Shown piece by piece: positions 50,727 to 62,715 of a DNA stretch of 64,000 bases. Within the stretch, counting starts at the first letter, position 1. Each line of letters opens with the position of its first letter. Source of the stretch: Paraphysoderma sedebokerense (Eukaryota; Blastocladiomycota; Physodermatomycetes; Physodermatales; Physodermataceae); assembly GCA_025602915.1 (NCBI GenBank), contig JAHLJZ010000022.1, positions 124,001 to 188,000 of the forward strand. The letters run 5' to 3'. The notes beneath the pieces were generated by a model. It saw nothing but the letters and a program-made list of their open reading frames with translations. It did no database searches and was not told the DNA's origin. The translations under genes and the position numbers were made by a program.

Positions 50727-51850
50727 ATGTCTTCCCTCCGCTTGCTCTCCGCCGCTGTCCGCACTTCCGCCCTCCGTCGTCCCTCGCCCGCCTCCCTCGG
50801 ACCGCTCAACATCTGCCGTCCCTTTTCAGCTTCCTCCTCTCTCTTGTCCAAGGGTTGGTATCGGTGTTGCTATCTTCTCTCTTTAAATAAAGTATGTCTA
50901 AAACAGCTGCCTTTCTGTCCCCCTTTCTTAGCCTTCATTGGAAAGCCGGCACCCCAATTCACAGCTCAAGCCGTTGTCGATGGAAAGTTCAAGACCGTCG
51001 ATTTAAAGGATTACAAAGGCAAATATGTAGTCTTGTTGTTCTACCCATTGGATTTGTAAGTTGTCTTATCTCGTACATCTATTCTCTTATATTTACTGCC
51101 ATCCGAACCAAGACACCTTGCCGATCACTGATCCCCCTCTAACAACCCATAAAATTATTCTAGCACTTTTGTTTGCCCTACAGAAATCATCTCGTTCAAC
51201 GACCGTTTAGAAGATTTCAGAAAGCTCAATGCAGAAGTTTTAGCCATCAGTGTTGACTCTGAGCATTCCCATCTTGCCTGGACTCAGGTCCCGAGAAAAC
51301 AAGGTACCAAAATCATTTGTTTACACCTGTATCGGATGCGATACTGACAATAGCTGGCTAATTCAAAACAGGTGGTTTGGGATCCATGAAAGTCCCTTTG
51401 GGTAAGAATTTCGATTCAGAATTCTCTGCACTGTAGGTTGCACTTCCGTATAGTTAATGTTGCTTTTAACGTTTAAAGTCTCCGACCTTACTAAGAACAT
51501 ATCTCGTGACTATGGTGTATTGAAAGACGAGAAATTTTCTTTGAGGTACTTGATAAATTGTGTTGGTGCTCTTACTGCTCGGATTGTTGCCTAACTTTTA
51601 TGTTCCTATATAATCCAAAACGAAATACAGAGGTCTCTTCATAATTGATCAGGCCTCTAACCTTCGGCAGATCACCATCAATGATACTGCAGTTGGCCGT
51701 AACGTCGATGAAGCTCTCAGACTTGTAGAAGCTTACCAGTTTGCCGATAAACACGGCGAAGTTTGTCCTGCAAATTGGCGCAAAGGAGATAAGACTATGA
51801 AGGGAGATCCGGTGAAGAGCAAAGAATATTTTGCATCCGTGAATCAGTAG
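50727..51850 (+). CDS. Mitochondrial typical 2-Cys peroxiredoxin
   Basis: The first exon encodes an Arg/Ser/Leu-rich presequence without acidic residues ([20 protein letters not shown]..., about 42 residues), a mitochondrial targeting signal. The mature enzyme starts [18 protein letters not shown]. The peroxidatic Cys is in [12 protein letters not shown], the conserved Arg in VPRKQ, and the resolving Cys in GEVCPANW. It reduces H2O2 with thioredoxin. Both hyperoxidation-sensitivity motifs are present, GGLG (in KQGGLGSM) and a C-terminal YF (EYFASVNQ), so peroxide can sulfinylate it and it may act in redox signalling. Introns are short; the one after LLSK joins presequence to enzyme. TAG at 51848. 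Confidence 0.95.
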
Positions 51851-52261
51851 ATGATCAATACGTTTTGGTTGCCCAAAGTGAATTGAGACTGCTTGTATTG
51901 GTGAATAAATGGATTGTTCGTTATCATTGAGATAGACACGAGTTTGAATATACATTTTGCCACATAATTGTTGAACCAAATTTTCTAACTTTAGTTCTCT
52001 CGGGTTGTGGCAGCCAGTTTCACTTGACTGTGAACGATGAACGCCCAAGGTTCACAATCTGCAAAGAAATTGCCCATTGCAACTTAATTTATAAGTTCAC
52101 GCAACAAGAGTCCAGACAAAAAGAAAGAATCATTTACATATAAATCGTTTAGAAATTATTGACTACCCCATGACACAGACTAACGCGACAGAAACAAAAC
52201 GAGTCGAAAAACCACTTATATCAGATGAACTTTACTTACTTCCACAGTAAAAAAGCATAAA
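51851..52261. other. Intergenic
   Basis: Spacer between peroxiredoxin and the tRNA-Asp locus; nothing recognised. Confidence 0.4.
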
Positions 52262-52365
52262 CTCTCGAGCGGGGAATTGAACCCCGGTCTCCCGCGGTCA
52301 GTCTATCCATATGTACTGTCAAGGGTGCATATTTGGAATGACAGGCGGGGATACTCTACTCGAGA
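52262..52365 (-). tRNA. tRNA-Asp(GUC)-like locus, intron-bearing and missing most of the D-arm
   Basis: The minus strand shows acceptor TCTCGAG pairing with CTCGAGA, anticodon stem CCCGC/GCGGG, loop CTGTCA..C with anticodon GTC (52340-52342), and T-arm CGGGG-TTCAATT-CCCCG. A 42-nt insert (52297-52338) lies between positions 37 and 38, the standard intron site. The part between acceptor and anticodon stem is only TAGAGTATC, about 10-11 nt shorter than a normal D-arm, so the D stem-loop is gone. Mature length would be 62 nt. Most likely a tRNA pseudogene, or a damaged copy of an intact gene elsewhere; a functional D-armless nuclear tRNA would be very unusual. Confidence 0.75.
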
Positions 52366-52955
52366 CCGACGCCTATTGACTTATTTTACGATTTATAACT
52401 CATGACACTACCCTTAGAAAACACACGAATACACAGGTAGAAGTCTGTGAAATGTAAAGGCGATTTAAATTAATGTTAGATTCAGTGTATGGTGTTCTGT
52501 TTGGGATGTCCTCTGAACGGTCGGTAGGTCTTGTCAAAGTTAGTGACAGGTCTTTATATTGCAGATGTGTACGAAGCAGACCAGGCAAATTGGGAGGAAA
52601 GAGATGATGATATATAGAGAATCTTTGGAAATCAAAGGAAGACGGGCTGCTATTCTATTACTTTGGCTAAAATATATGACAGATCAGGATATTCTTTGGC
52701 AAAGTTACAAGTATCCGGTTTTACTTATAGTCTCTGATGTCAGACTGATGTCAGCTTTTAATGCAATATCAATGAATATGTGTAGCATCAAGAACCGATG
52801 ATGATTCCAATGGTGAAATGCCATGAAATGAGGACATGAGTTGGGAATTGCAGTCGTGGGCAATTACGCGAATGGAAGAATTTGGGCCAATCAGACAGGT
52901 GAATTGAACTGCTTTTTCTAGTCACAACTACGCGCGAAGCAAGTACCGAATTCAG
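52366..52955. other. Intergenic upstream of U2
   Basis: About 590 bases. The downstream end is the U2 promoter. A plus-strand 80-codon frame inside does not look real. Confidence 0.4.
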
Positions 52956-52963
52956 TATAAAAG
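52956..52963 (+). promoter_or_regulatory. TATA box of the U2 snRNA gene
   Basis: TATAAAAG begins 34 bases upstream of the predicted U2 5' end (about 52990), the right spacing for RNA polymerase II initiation. Fungal U2 genes often rely on a TATA box. Confidence 0.65.
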
Positions 52964-52989
52964 CGGCCTGGGAAGCTTCCTGGGTCCTC

Positions 52990-53179
52990 ACCTTCTCAGG
53001 CCTTTTGGCTAAGATCAAGTGTAGTATCTGTTCTTCAAAGTGACAGCTTTGAGCCAGTTCATTGAACTGTGCATTCCTGTCACTCCAATTTTTGGATCTG
53101 GCCCTGGGCTTTGGCTGCTTGCAGTCATCCCAAGGCACAGATGTCCCTGGTATTGCAGTACCTCCAGGTGACGTCGACC
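52990..53179 (+). ncRNA. U2 spliceosomal snRNA
   Basis: The 5' third is nearly invariant U2: GGCCTTTTGGCTAAGATCAA then GTGTAGTATCTGTTCTT, with the branch-site pairing GTAGTA at 53021-53026. Stem IIa is CAAAG (53036-53040) with CTTTG (53047-53051) around loop TGACAG. Stem IIb is CAGTTC-ATT-GAACTG (53055-53069). The Sm site is AATTTTTGG (53087-53095). An extended stem III follows, then stem-loop IV CCTGG-TATTGCAGTACCT-CCAGG (53146-53168), which matches metazoan U2 almost exactly. Length about 190 nt. It pairs with the branch point in the spliceosome, used by every intron-bearing gene here. The 5' end is uncertain by 2-3 bases and the 3' end by about 5. Confidence 0.96.
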
Positions 53180-53782
53180 TCCCCACATCTCTTGCTATTC
53201 TTTTTCACGCAAATATCCTGTGGCATTTGTAGTCAAGCCCAACTAGGCCATTTTATATTGAGCAATGTAACATTGATGGAAAAGGGTGCATCCGCTGTGT
53301 GAAGCCCGATGTAGTGATCCTAGTGATGATTCACGTTCAAAGACAGTGCTGTGGTGCGATGGATGTTTTGACCTCTAATCCAGTAATGTGTACTTAGTTA
53401 TATATGTGGTTATATCTGGTTATTCATACACACTATTCATTCAATTCTCTATATGCAATACTGTAGTAGACAATTTCCCCTACACACAACGTGTATATAA
53501 TGTAGCCTTCCCATCTCTTGTGCTGTACGCGGCCACCTTTACCGTTCACGGTGCTTAACAAAAATAAACCTGTCGGTTGATGCAGATTGTACTCAATATA
53601 ACAATTATCGAATACTGTTCCGAAATCCGAACCACATTTTTCTGTCAACAACTTGAGGGAACTGTTCCACCGTGACAACGGTCACGTGGCAACTATGTAA
53701 ACAGTCCTCTGACCAAGCTGAATTTAATTGTCTTGACAAGTCATATCTGGTGAAATCCGCATCCTCAGTCGTATCTATCTAA
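53180..53782. other. Intergenic
   Basis: Between U2 and TIM44. An 81-codon minus frame (53433-53678) has no recognisable similarity. Nothing else was seen. Confidence 0.4.
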
Positions 53783-55522
53783 ATGTTGCGATCACAAGCA
53801 TTACTTCGACGGGCGTCTGTCGCTGGCAGGTCAAGGGCCCCAACTGGTTCTCTATCACGTATAACTGTACAGGTATGCCATCGGTTGAGTCGGTGATACA
53901 CCCTATAGCAACTAACATGCGCCATGTTGACTCAATTTTCCAATTCAATAGTCACATTTCAAGCTATCTCATTCATCCCGACGCTATAGTTCAAACGACA
54001 ATCAACCGCAGAATAACAGCTTTATTTCATCCTTCATCAGCAGCGTCAAACGCCAAATCGAACAAAACCGTCAACTCAAAGAAAATGTCAAACAATTAGC
54101 CGATTCGACATCCTCGTTATCCGAGTCTGAAACTCTTAAGAAGGCAAAAGAAGTACTCGAGAAAGCGAAGGCAACTCCGGAAAATGAAAATGTGAAAAAA
54201 ACAGTAGAGACATTAAAGAAGGGTGTGGAAGGAGTGAAAGAGGGAATGAAAACGGTAGGAAAAACAGTAAAAGAAACAGTGGATACAGGTTTAGAAACAG
54301 AAATAGGGAAAGCTGCGAAAGAGACGTTCGAAAAAGTCGGAGAAAAAGCAAGCGAAACTGTCAGTCTCTCCGTTTGATTGAACTGTAAAGACTTGGGATT
54401 GACGTTTGAGGATTTAGGCCAAGAAAACAGCCGAAGCAACAAGCAAAGCTACCGCACCAATTTTTGAATCCAGGACATTCCAAGATGTCTCGTCGAATGT
54501 TCAAACGATGATATCGGAGACTGCGTCAAGATATGGTGGAGTGACCCCTAGATCGTACCGTCAGGCCATACGTCAACAGCGGCAAGCGATTTATCAAGCT
54601 CAACAGAAGCTTATGGAAGAAAATCCAGAAGCTGGAAGTGGCATGGTTTTACATAAAGATAGTAAATGGAAAGCCACTTGGAGTAGCTTCAAGGAAAACA
54701 ATCCCGTTATGCAAAGAATGTTTAGCGTTGGAAAGGCAGTAACTGAGAGTGATAATCCAGTTGTGAATTTCGGAAGATGGCTTGTAGAAGGAATCCAGGA
54801 TCGATTTGGTTTGTTTGGTTTTTCTTCGTCCCTCCAAACGGAGATTGAGCCTAATTCGTTCATCGTTTTGCAGGTTCTATTTTTGAAGAAACAGAAACAG
54901 CACAAGCGACTGCACAAATTCAAATGGTGGATCCCACTTTTAACGTCGAAGATTTTCTGAAGGAAGCTAGAGAATTTATTATACCCGAAGTGATGGAAGC
55001 ATATTTATTAAGTGATAGAGACACTCTAAAAGAATTTTGCGGCGAAGGGGTAATTTAAATTTATGTGAAACCCAAATCCCCCCATGAATCTCATTGAATA
55101 TTGTCATATTAGGCATACAACGTTTTGACTGCGGGAATCAAGACGCAGGAGCAAGAGAATTTGAGGAGCGATTCCAAATTGGTAGATCTGCGCAACGTTG
55201 AGGTGAGTAGATTATGAAATACGCTCTCAAACGAATTTTTTTCTTATCAACGATTTTCTTTCCTTTGTTACAGCTTGTGACAGCGAAAGTTTTGGACAAC
55301 TCTGTTCCGGTATTGATTCTATCATTTAGCACACAAGAGATTTTCTTGTTCCGCGATCGAATATCAGGTGAAGTCAAATTTGGAAAACCGGATCATATAA
55401 CAAGTAATACTTATGTTGCAGTTATGACTATCGATGAAGGAGGTGCGATGGCACATCCAGTTACCAAAGGATGGAAAGTACTGGAGTTGGCCAAACACTC
55501 TTCCAGGACGCTGGCACTTTAA
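53783..55522 (+). CDS. TIM44: Mitochondrial import subunit Tim44
   Basis: A presequence MLRSQALLRRASVAGRSRAP is followed by ISSVKRQIEQNRQLKENVKQ and a Lys/Glu-rich helical stretch (AKEVLEKAKATPENENVKKT ... VGEKASETAKKTAEATSKAT). This is the Tim44 N-terminal module that holds mtHsp70 and the TIM23 channel. The C-terminal domain has WSSFKENNPVMQRMFSVGKA, VVNFGRWLVEGIQDRFGSIF, PTFNVEDFLKEAREFIIPEV and CGEGAYNVLTAGIK. It ends GWKVLELAKHSSRTLAL. Tim44 docks the import motor at the inner membrane exit of TIM23. Introns lie at KASET/AKKT and in the C-terminal domain. The tail after WKVLELA is a few residues longer than usual. Confidence 0.93.
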
Positions 55523-55823
55523 ACACAGTAGCTGTAGCAAGTACAGAGATCAATCAAGACATGATAAACTTGATGTAGAAAGTGTTATTAGTAGATTAAT
55601 AATGAATAATATCAGCAAGAAAACCGAGAAACTACATTAATGCATTGATGAAATTATCATTGATATTAAATGTAAACACAATGCGCGGACTCTCGAACAT
55701 CCTCCTGTGTTCACGCCCTGACACAAACCCACAAACTTAGATTAAGGACAAGAATCAAATCTAGCTGACTATCACTCATCCTCCGTTTTACAATCTACCT
55801 TCTTATATCAGACATTAAACTAA
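55523..55823. other. Intergenic
   Basis: Short tandem spacer between TIM44 and ataxin-2; nothing recognised. Confidence 0.4.
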
Positions 55824-58800
55824 ATGATATCGTGGGTCGCCGCTCAATTTCTGTACGCCAACGCTTCCCTCCTCGGACATCCCGTCACCGTCACAACAAC
55901 AAGCAATCACGTCTATGAAGGCATCCTGCACACCGTAAATCCAAATCCAAAAGATGGATACTCCGTCGTTCTTAAACATGCCCGAAAAATTAAAGTGGGC
56001 ACCAATAGCCCGAACTCATCTACTAATAATCTCAGCTCTAGCGCTGCAATTCCCACTTTGATCATTACGGGAAAGGATTTTGGAATGATGACTGCGAAAA
56101 ATATCACAGTGAATGAAGAAGTCTCAAAAAGAAACAAGAAAGGTATTGATTTGAAGTTTGGATTAAATCTAAAACTACATTGGAAATCAAGTGTGTGCTA
56201 ACAACTGCACTTCTCACATAGGTTTCCAAACCGATACCGCCATCAGTGGCGCTAAAGGAACCAAAGAAAGAGAACTCCAGAAATGGGTACCAGATCCATC
56301 AGTCGATACAATGTTGGGTTTAGAAGATTCAACGGATGGACCGTGGGATCAGTTTGCAGCGAATGAAAGCAAGTTTGGATTAACGACTGACTATGATGAA
56401 GAGATTTACACCACACCATTGAATAGAGAGAGTGAAGATTATAAGAAGAGGGTCAAAGAAGCCGAGAGGATTGCCAGGGAAATTGAACAGGTATGAAGTT
56501 TTTGGAAAGTTGGGCGGCTTGTCTGAGAAATATTGACATAGGTTTTTACTTTTTGATGCTGTAGTCATCTGCTACTAATGTCCATGTATTGGAAGAAAGA
56601 GGACACGAACTGGACGATAATATTATAGACGAAGAGGACAGGTATGTTACCTTTGCATCTTTAATCGTATTATCTTCACAAACTGATTAACCGTCGTCGC
56701 TGTTCTCTTAGATACGGTGCGGTTGTTCGGAAACCCACCGCTTTGGTCCAACCTCCCACTCGCAAACAAGCACCCTCTTCTCGACCGCTTCGAACGTCAT
56801 CTTTCGAAAGCAGGTCAACGTTGTCTTCATCAGCTGGTGCTGCACCAGTGACAGCAGCTGCAGCAAAAGATACCGGAAAGCTCGGCGACGTCAAGTCGGG
56901 TGATAAGATGTTTAATCAGAGCATGAGTTCTCTGGATAAGAAAAAACAAGGATTCCCGTTGACGAAGAATGCTTCTGAAAATCCAGTATCGAGAGTAACT
57001 CTGTTGGAACCTGTTATGCAAAAAACGAGTACCCTACCCCCAACGAAGGTAAATTCGCCAATATTCGGCTTGGACACACACGTAGAATAGTCAAACTCAC
57101 CCACTTATTTTCGTGTGTCCCAGGATTCGTCATCACAACCACCCCAGACAACTAAGTACAAGCCAATTGAACAGACTGCCATTGATCGTTTTAACAAATA
57201 CTCTGAGAGTGAGAAAGCTGCCAAGGACAAAGCATCGCGTGACAAAGTGAAACGTCCTCCTAAGGCTATTCCTGTCGTTCCGAAAGTCCCACAGTCGTCG
57301 ATTCCGGAGAAACGCGATGAAATTTTGGCGCAATTTAAAGAGTTTAGTCAAACGTTTAAACTCAAGTCAGAATGCCCAGATGAAATTAAAACCATGTTCG
57401 CGAAAGCCAAGAAAGGTCAGAATTTTTTCCTCGATCTGTATTTAAGATTCCATGCAATTGACTGATAGTTCCAAATATAGACGAGAGCGATGAAAACCAG
57501 AAGAAATCGGAAACAGATGAGTCGGAGAAATCAAGAACTTCGGAAAAGACAGAAGAAGCGAAAAAGAAAAAACCTGATCAAACGGAAAAAGCCAAAGCCG
57601 GCGAAAAGAAGGATAAGGCAGAATCAAAGAGCTTTTCCTTCAATCTTGATGCTCCCGCCTTCGTTCCGGTACATTCTTATATTTGTTCATTTTTCTTAAT
57701 CTATAATCTGACGGATTCCCTGAATCACCCGATACTTCTGTCTATTTAGTCTTTCACACCATCTACCTCAACCACTACTACGGCTCTGCCTTCTCCGTCA
57801 AGTACATCTCCAGCAAACACACCCGGATCAACTTATAAAGTACCACCTTCTCCCAAGTACAAGGGTGGTTATAGAGGAAATCGTGAAAAGAGGGTATGAT
57901 CTGCTGAATCCACTCATATTTTTTAAATAATCCATATCATTGACTGAAGCGGCCATATTTTTGTCGTCCTTAGACCGGTTTCTTCGCTGGTAAGGAGTTG
58001 AATAGAGAACCGGTTTCGATCAAGAAAATCTTAAAGAAAACCTTGGAACGTGCCATGAAACCTAAAGACGTCGGTACGTAGTACTTTTTTTTAGCTCTTG
58101 TTCCTCTTTCGATGAAAGATTCTTACCCCCATGGATTCTGTGCCCAGCTGTCTCATGGCCGTACGGACAACCCGGCAGAGGCTATAGAAGTTTCTTCAAT
58201 ACTCAGCCGCCACCTCAGGACATGGGAGGATACTACAACCAAGGATACCCTCCTGCGCCAACCAACTATTACTATCAACAGCAACAACCTACCTATCCCG
58301 CTCGTGGTGTACCGACGACTTATTCTCATATGATGCCCCCTCCCAACGTCGGAGCCCCCCTTCCACCGCATATGCATAACGTACCTCCCTATCCCGGTAG
58401 TCCAGGGATGGTTCCAGCCAATGGCAACGCTGGCCCGGTTGCAGTCGGTCCGTCCGACTATCCACATCTTCATAATGTCCCTCCTTACCCAGGAGTTCAC
58501 AATGTCCCACCTCCTCATATTCATAGCAATACCTCCGGCCATACACACAACGCACCGCCATATCCGCAGGTTCATAATAACTCTTCAAAGCCACCTAGGA
58601 CGCCGACATCTGCGACGGCTCCATCACATTTCCCAACTCCTTCGCAGCAGCCCCCTCCTCAACACATGCCGCCACACGCACAGCACCCTATTCCTCAACA
58701 CCCTGGTGCCCCAATGCCGGTGCCGGCACCTCATTACCCACCCCAATCAATGCCTCCTCATGTCCCTGGACAAGTTCCTGTACCGGGTATGATGCCACCC

Positions 58801-58956
58801 AACGTCCCTCCCCACTTTTATCCTCCTCCCCCGGGTCCGCACCAACACGGTCCCAACTATCCGCCTCCAATGTACCCGCAATCCTATGGACCGCCACCTC
58901 CAAATCCGAACGTTGTTAATGGGAACGGTGGTGGAAGTCAGGCATCACAGGAATAA
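55824..58956 (+). CDS. Ataxin-2 homologue (Pbp1-like)
   Basis: The Lsm fold is at the N terminus: NASLLGHPVTVTTTSNHVYE, GILHTVNP and LIITGKDFGMMTAKNITV. LsmAD follows: FQTDTAISGAKGTKEREL, PWDQFAANESKFGLTTDYDE, EIYTTPLNRESEDYKKRV. A long disordered centre contains EKRDEILAQFKEFSQTFKLK and a PAM2-like motif SFNLDAPAFVP (consensus LNxxAxxFxP with Phe for Leu), which should bind the MLLE domain of poly(A)-binding protein. The last third (after 58150) is Pro/His/Tyr/Gln-rich. Ataxin-2 proteins regulate mRNA poly(A) tails, translation and stress granules. Start MISW at 55824 gives the N terminus only about ten residues before the Lsm strand; an extra upstream exon cannot be excluded. Confidence 0.9.
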
Positions 58957-59366
58957 ATAAACATGGGATAGGATTGTAAATATTAGGCTTTCGGAAAAAA
59001 TTTGCCCCGGCTCTCACTTGGTCTCGGATGCCTGTAGTGTATGTATGATATACATATGTTCCTGATTGGATCCAGAATAGAACATCAAAATTAGATCCCT
59101 TAAAATCACATCAGCTCGTCATTTTTATTATTTCAACTAAAGGTACAGATCGAGTATAGTCTATATTCTATACCGAACTGATTTGAGACCACAATGCAAA
59201 CTAACAAGGACTCCTTCAAAATTTACACGGAGTTCTTTCTTGAGCTTCACAACCAATTCTCCACAGACAGTGACGTCACTCAAAGGCGCGTGCGCCATTC
59301 TTCAACAGTTAAGTAGTAGTTACAAATGTACGGTCCAGTGCAAGCGACCCGAAAAGTGAACAAACA
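58957..59366. other. Intergenic
   Basis: Tandem spacer, nothing recognised. Confidence 0.4.
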
Positions 59367-60037
59367 ATGATTACAACTGCCACATCTGCCACTCCTATTC
59401 CTTCATCCAAACAGCAGGGACAAGGAACTCAGGGAGATAAATCAAAGCTCAAGAAGAAGGCGGTAAAAGAATGGTGCGGCTTGCAATTTCAATTCTCCGG
59501 TTGTAATATGAATTAACATGTATTCGTTCTATTCAATACAAATAAAAAGCGCGAATGCCATGAGTCTTTGTTTAAATATGACTGAATTAATGGAAAATGT
59601 AGGAGCAGGAGACGGAGTCGAGAATCCGATCCCGTTATGTAAATCCTCATCCGGTAAGAACATTTTAAGATTTTCAAATTGTGATCGGGGGATACTGATT
59701 TTTCTATCATACAGCATTATTGTACGCTACTGTACAGTTACTCTCAGAAATCCCATCGGCTCCATACTTGGCTGACACGATCAAATTGACTTTGAAATCG
59801 ATCCACTCTCTGATTGATGTTCTTGGTAAATTGCAACCTCTGGAGTTGGTCGGTCAAATAGAAAATGAAGGACAAGCAGGAAAAGAAGCAGTTAATTTGG
59901 CTAAGAAAGGTGGAGAAGGGTTGAGCGAAAGTGAAGAAGATTTGAGAGAGTTTTTATGGTCTTGTGCCACTGTCGCCAATACGTTAAGTGAAATTTTGAA
60001 GGGTGAAGAAGCGATATTTGAAGAATACATAGCGTAG
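59367..60037 (+). CDS. Small uncharacterised helical protein
   Basis: Family not recognised. Exon 1 encodes MITTATSATPIPSSKQQGQG and a Lys tail. The second gives NAMSLCLNMTELMENVGAGD, the third ALLYATVQLLSEIPSAPYLA then IKLTLKSIHSLIDVLGKLQP, and the end is LKGEEAIFEEYIA. The product, about 180 residues, is mostly amphipathic helix with a Gly/Glu-rich loop. The exon 1-2 join is uncertain: the strongest donor (GCG/GTAAAAG) breaks the frame, while GAATG/GTGCGG keeps it. Alternatively translation starts at the internal ATG near 59560. The following gene begins 240 bases later on the same strand. Confidence 0.5.
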
Positions 60038-60277
60038 GTCTCATCTTTGTGCCAATATCATGATAAGTAAAAAGGTACTTGGGTCTGTAATATAAATTTC
60101 CCTGATGACAGTAAAAGAAACATTCGAGCAGCTGAAATATTTGGAGTGGTTGTTTCCATGGTCACGAATCACGCGCTCTATGTAATTAAGGTTTTCCATG
60201 TAGTTGCATCTCATGACGCTGGCCTTCACACTTTGACATCACCCATTCTTTCGATCCACCAAAGGAACCAAGTCAGT

Positions 60278-62176
60278 ATGTCTAGTAAAATGCAAATCTA
60301 TACAGGGGATGAAAACGGTTTGCTTAAAGCAGTTGACATACCGCTCTCTCGACTGAATCCTGAAGAGGTCCCGATCCCTAAACCCAGTCCAAAAGATGAA
60401 TCGTCACAGACAGAGTCGAATGAAAAGCCGAAGCTTGAGATTAAAGCTTTTGGAACTATGAATAAATCTCTGGGTATACAAACATTAGGAATGTTTGATT
60501 TTGGTGAGAAAATGGGGAATCAAGTAGGTTGTTTGACATCCAGTATTTTTGATGGTTATTAACATTATATTTTGCCATAGCTGGTTATCGGAAGAAACTC
60601 AGGACAGTTAGATGTATTTAACCCAAACACAGAGACTTTGACATTTAGTTTAGCTATTTTCAATGGAAATGCTGTTCATCCAGAGACTAAAGAAAGAGAA
60701 GCGTTCGTCGGCGTGGATGTCCTTAATGGGTACGACCTGATGTCTGATTTGTGATTATAAGAAGTCAAAGGAATATTAATTTTTTAATTTTGCTTTCTGT
60801 ATTAGTCTTCTTCGGATTTTGACAACACACGGAAATTTATTCTACATCGATGTCTCTTCTGGATTCAACCTTCCGTCCCCAACCACCTACCCTTCGCCGG
60901 GCGCATCAGCTGAATCTAACGCTTCATCGCTTAAGATTTATAAACATAACATCGGGGCTAATATATCCGCCTGTATATTTCATCCTTTACATCCGAATAT
61001 AGTGATTGTTGGCGGAAAAGAGCGAGAGTTAGCTATCTACGACGTGAATCATACGCCCCTGACCGACTCAACTGAGAAGCCGCAATCGAAGAAACAGAAC
61101 AGTGCCAAAGATCGGTGGACCGGATTATCCACACAAGACAGGAAAACGTTTGATCCTGAAAAATGGAATGTTGTTGAAATTTGGAAGGCAAAGAATGTAA
61201 GCTCGTCAGAGTAATTTTCTCTTTACAGAATTTTTATATTTACTCTTGGCGACAGGTAAAAAACGACATGTTGGACCTTCGTCAACCGGTACATATTACT
61301 ACTATGGGGCTAATTAACAATGACGGCACTGAAATCGTTGTCGGTACGCAATATCACCAGGTAAGTACAGCAATCACTACTAAGTCTTGAAACAATGTAT
61401 TCTAATGTCATACGTTTTGGTTTTCCTTTTTCTGTGAATATTTGCGATATTTCGATGACATAATTGGCTAGATTCGGCTATATGATACTAAACGAGCAAG
61501 AAGGCCTGTCCTAAATGTTGAACATGGTGAATTTCCGATCAGAAGACTTGTGGTGATACCAGAAAAGCGGTAAGAAGGACTTTTTAAAAGAATATAAAAT
61601 TAATTAAGTATAGGTATCTGGAAACTCATATATCCTATTTTCCGTCGTGTTCTCTTCCATTTCAACAGAGAAATCGTTTTCACTGATACCTCTGGAATTT
61701 TAACCCATTTTGACTTGGCCACTGGGAAACCAAGAGGAGTGTTCAAAGGTCCCGTCGGTGCAGTGAAAGGGTTATACATATATTCATCTTCACGTAGTGA
61801 TGCACCTACCGACATTTATCTGATTGCCGTTGGATTGGATCGATGGCTTCGCATCTGGAATGTATATGGCTCCCGTAAATTGGTTAAAAAAGTGTTTTTG
61901 AAATCGCGATTGGAATGTGTTTTAGCTACTCTTGGTGTCGAAGATGCCGTCCCAGAGAGTGAAGGTGTCATTGACGAAGTTGATGAGTTGTGGAATGAAA
62001 TGGATACTGTCGGAGAAACGCCAAACGAATTAAAGTCGTCCGTTAAACCTTCGAAGGGCACGAAACGAAAAGTTGCGAAAAACACTGCAAACACGAGTGA
62101 TCACGATACAAATGCATTGCTCACCAGGAAGAAGAAATTGAAAGTCGGTGGTAAATGGACTGTTAAAGACATATGA
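60278..62176 (+). CDS. NSA1: Ribosome biogenesis WD-repeat protein Nsa1 (WDR74)
   Basis: A beta-propeller lacking clear GH-WD repeats, as usual for Nsa1. It starts QIYTGDENGLLKAVDIP and continues VIGRNSGQLDVFNPNTETL, ISACIFHPLHPNIVIVGGKE, LRQPVHITTMGLINNDG and EIVVGTQYHQIRLYDTKRAR. The end is diagnostic: DLATGKPRGVFKGPVGAVKG, IAVGLDRWLRIWNVYGSRKL and VKKVFLKSRLECVL, followed by a basic tail (GTKRKVAKN, RKKKLKVGG). Nsa1 is part of the nucleolar pre-60S particle released by the AAA-ATPase Rix7. Six short introns, all with frame kept. Start 60278 places MSSKMQIYTGDENG at the first propeller strand. Confidence 0.94.
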
Positions 62177-62715
62177 TAACATCAAATGTAATATTTAAAG
62201 AGCACATAATAGAAGTTAGGTTAAGATATCTGCAATTGCCTAATCTTAATTGATTTTAATATTTTGAGCGACTAGGATCAGACTACGTGCCACCTGCAAC
62301 TCAGGTGTGGTGGTGGCGCATTCTAAGCAGGGCGCAGTCCCAAAGCTATACTATCCACACTTTCATTTGAAAATTAGATGTCTCTCCTTACAGCGACAAT
62401 ACAAATTTGGCGGTAACTATGAGGGGGTATCAGCATCGAAATACTGGGCTGGTGAACATGGCCACTTTAAGTCCGTATTACGTCTGTACGCGCCAAAGAA
62501 CAATCGGCAATGAGTGGCTTTCCAATCCCGACCTCCCATCCATCATCCATCCACTAATAAGCTGGTTAAATGAAAAAGTTGGGTTGGAAAGAATATGCCT
62601 ATCTAAGATATCTAATTTTGCACATAATTTCTCTATCTTGTGAAGTGGACATCCGAAAACTCGTCAAGTCCGCCAGCCTATAGTCACATCGTTGTCCAGT
62701 TCAAGAATACCCTCG
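62177..62715. other. Intergenic
   Basis: Between NSA1 and the right-edge gene. Two short plus frames are not convincing. Nothing else recognised. Confidence 0.4.

Noticed and set aside
53433-53678. 81-codon minus frame between U2 and TIM44
   Set aside because: Composition is not distinctive and no family match came to mind; probably chance.
58153-58903. Several long minus-strand and offset frames opposite the ataxin-2 tail
   Set aside because: Same cause: low-complexity Pro/His/Tyr coding sequence opens other frames.
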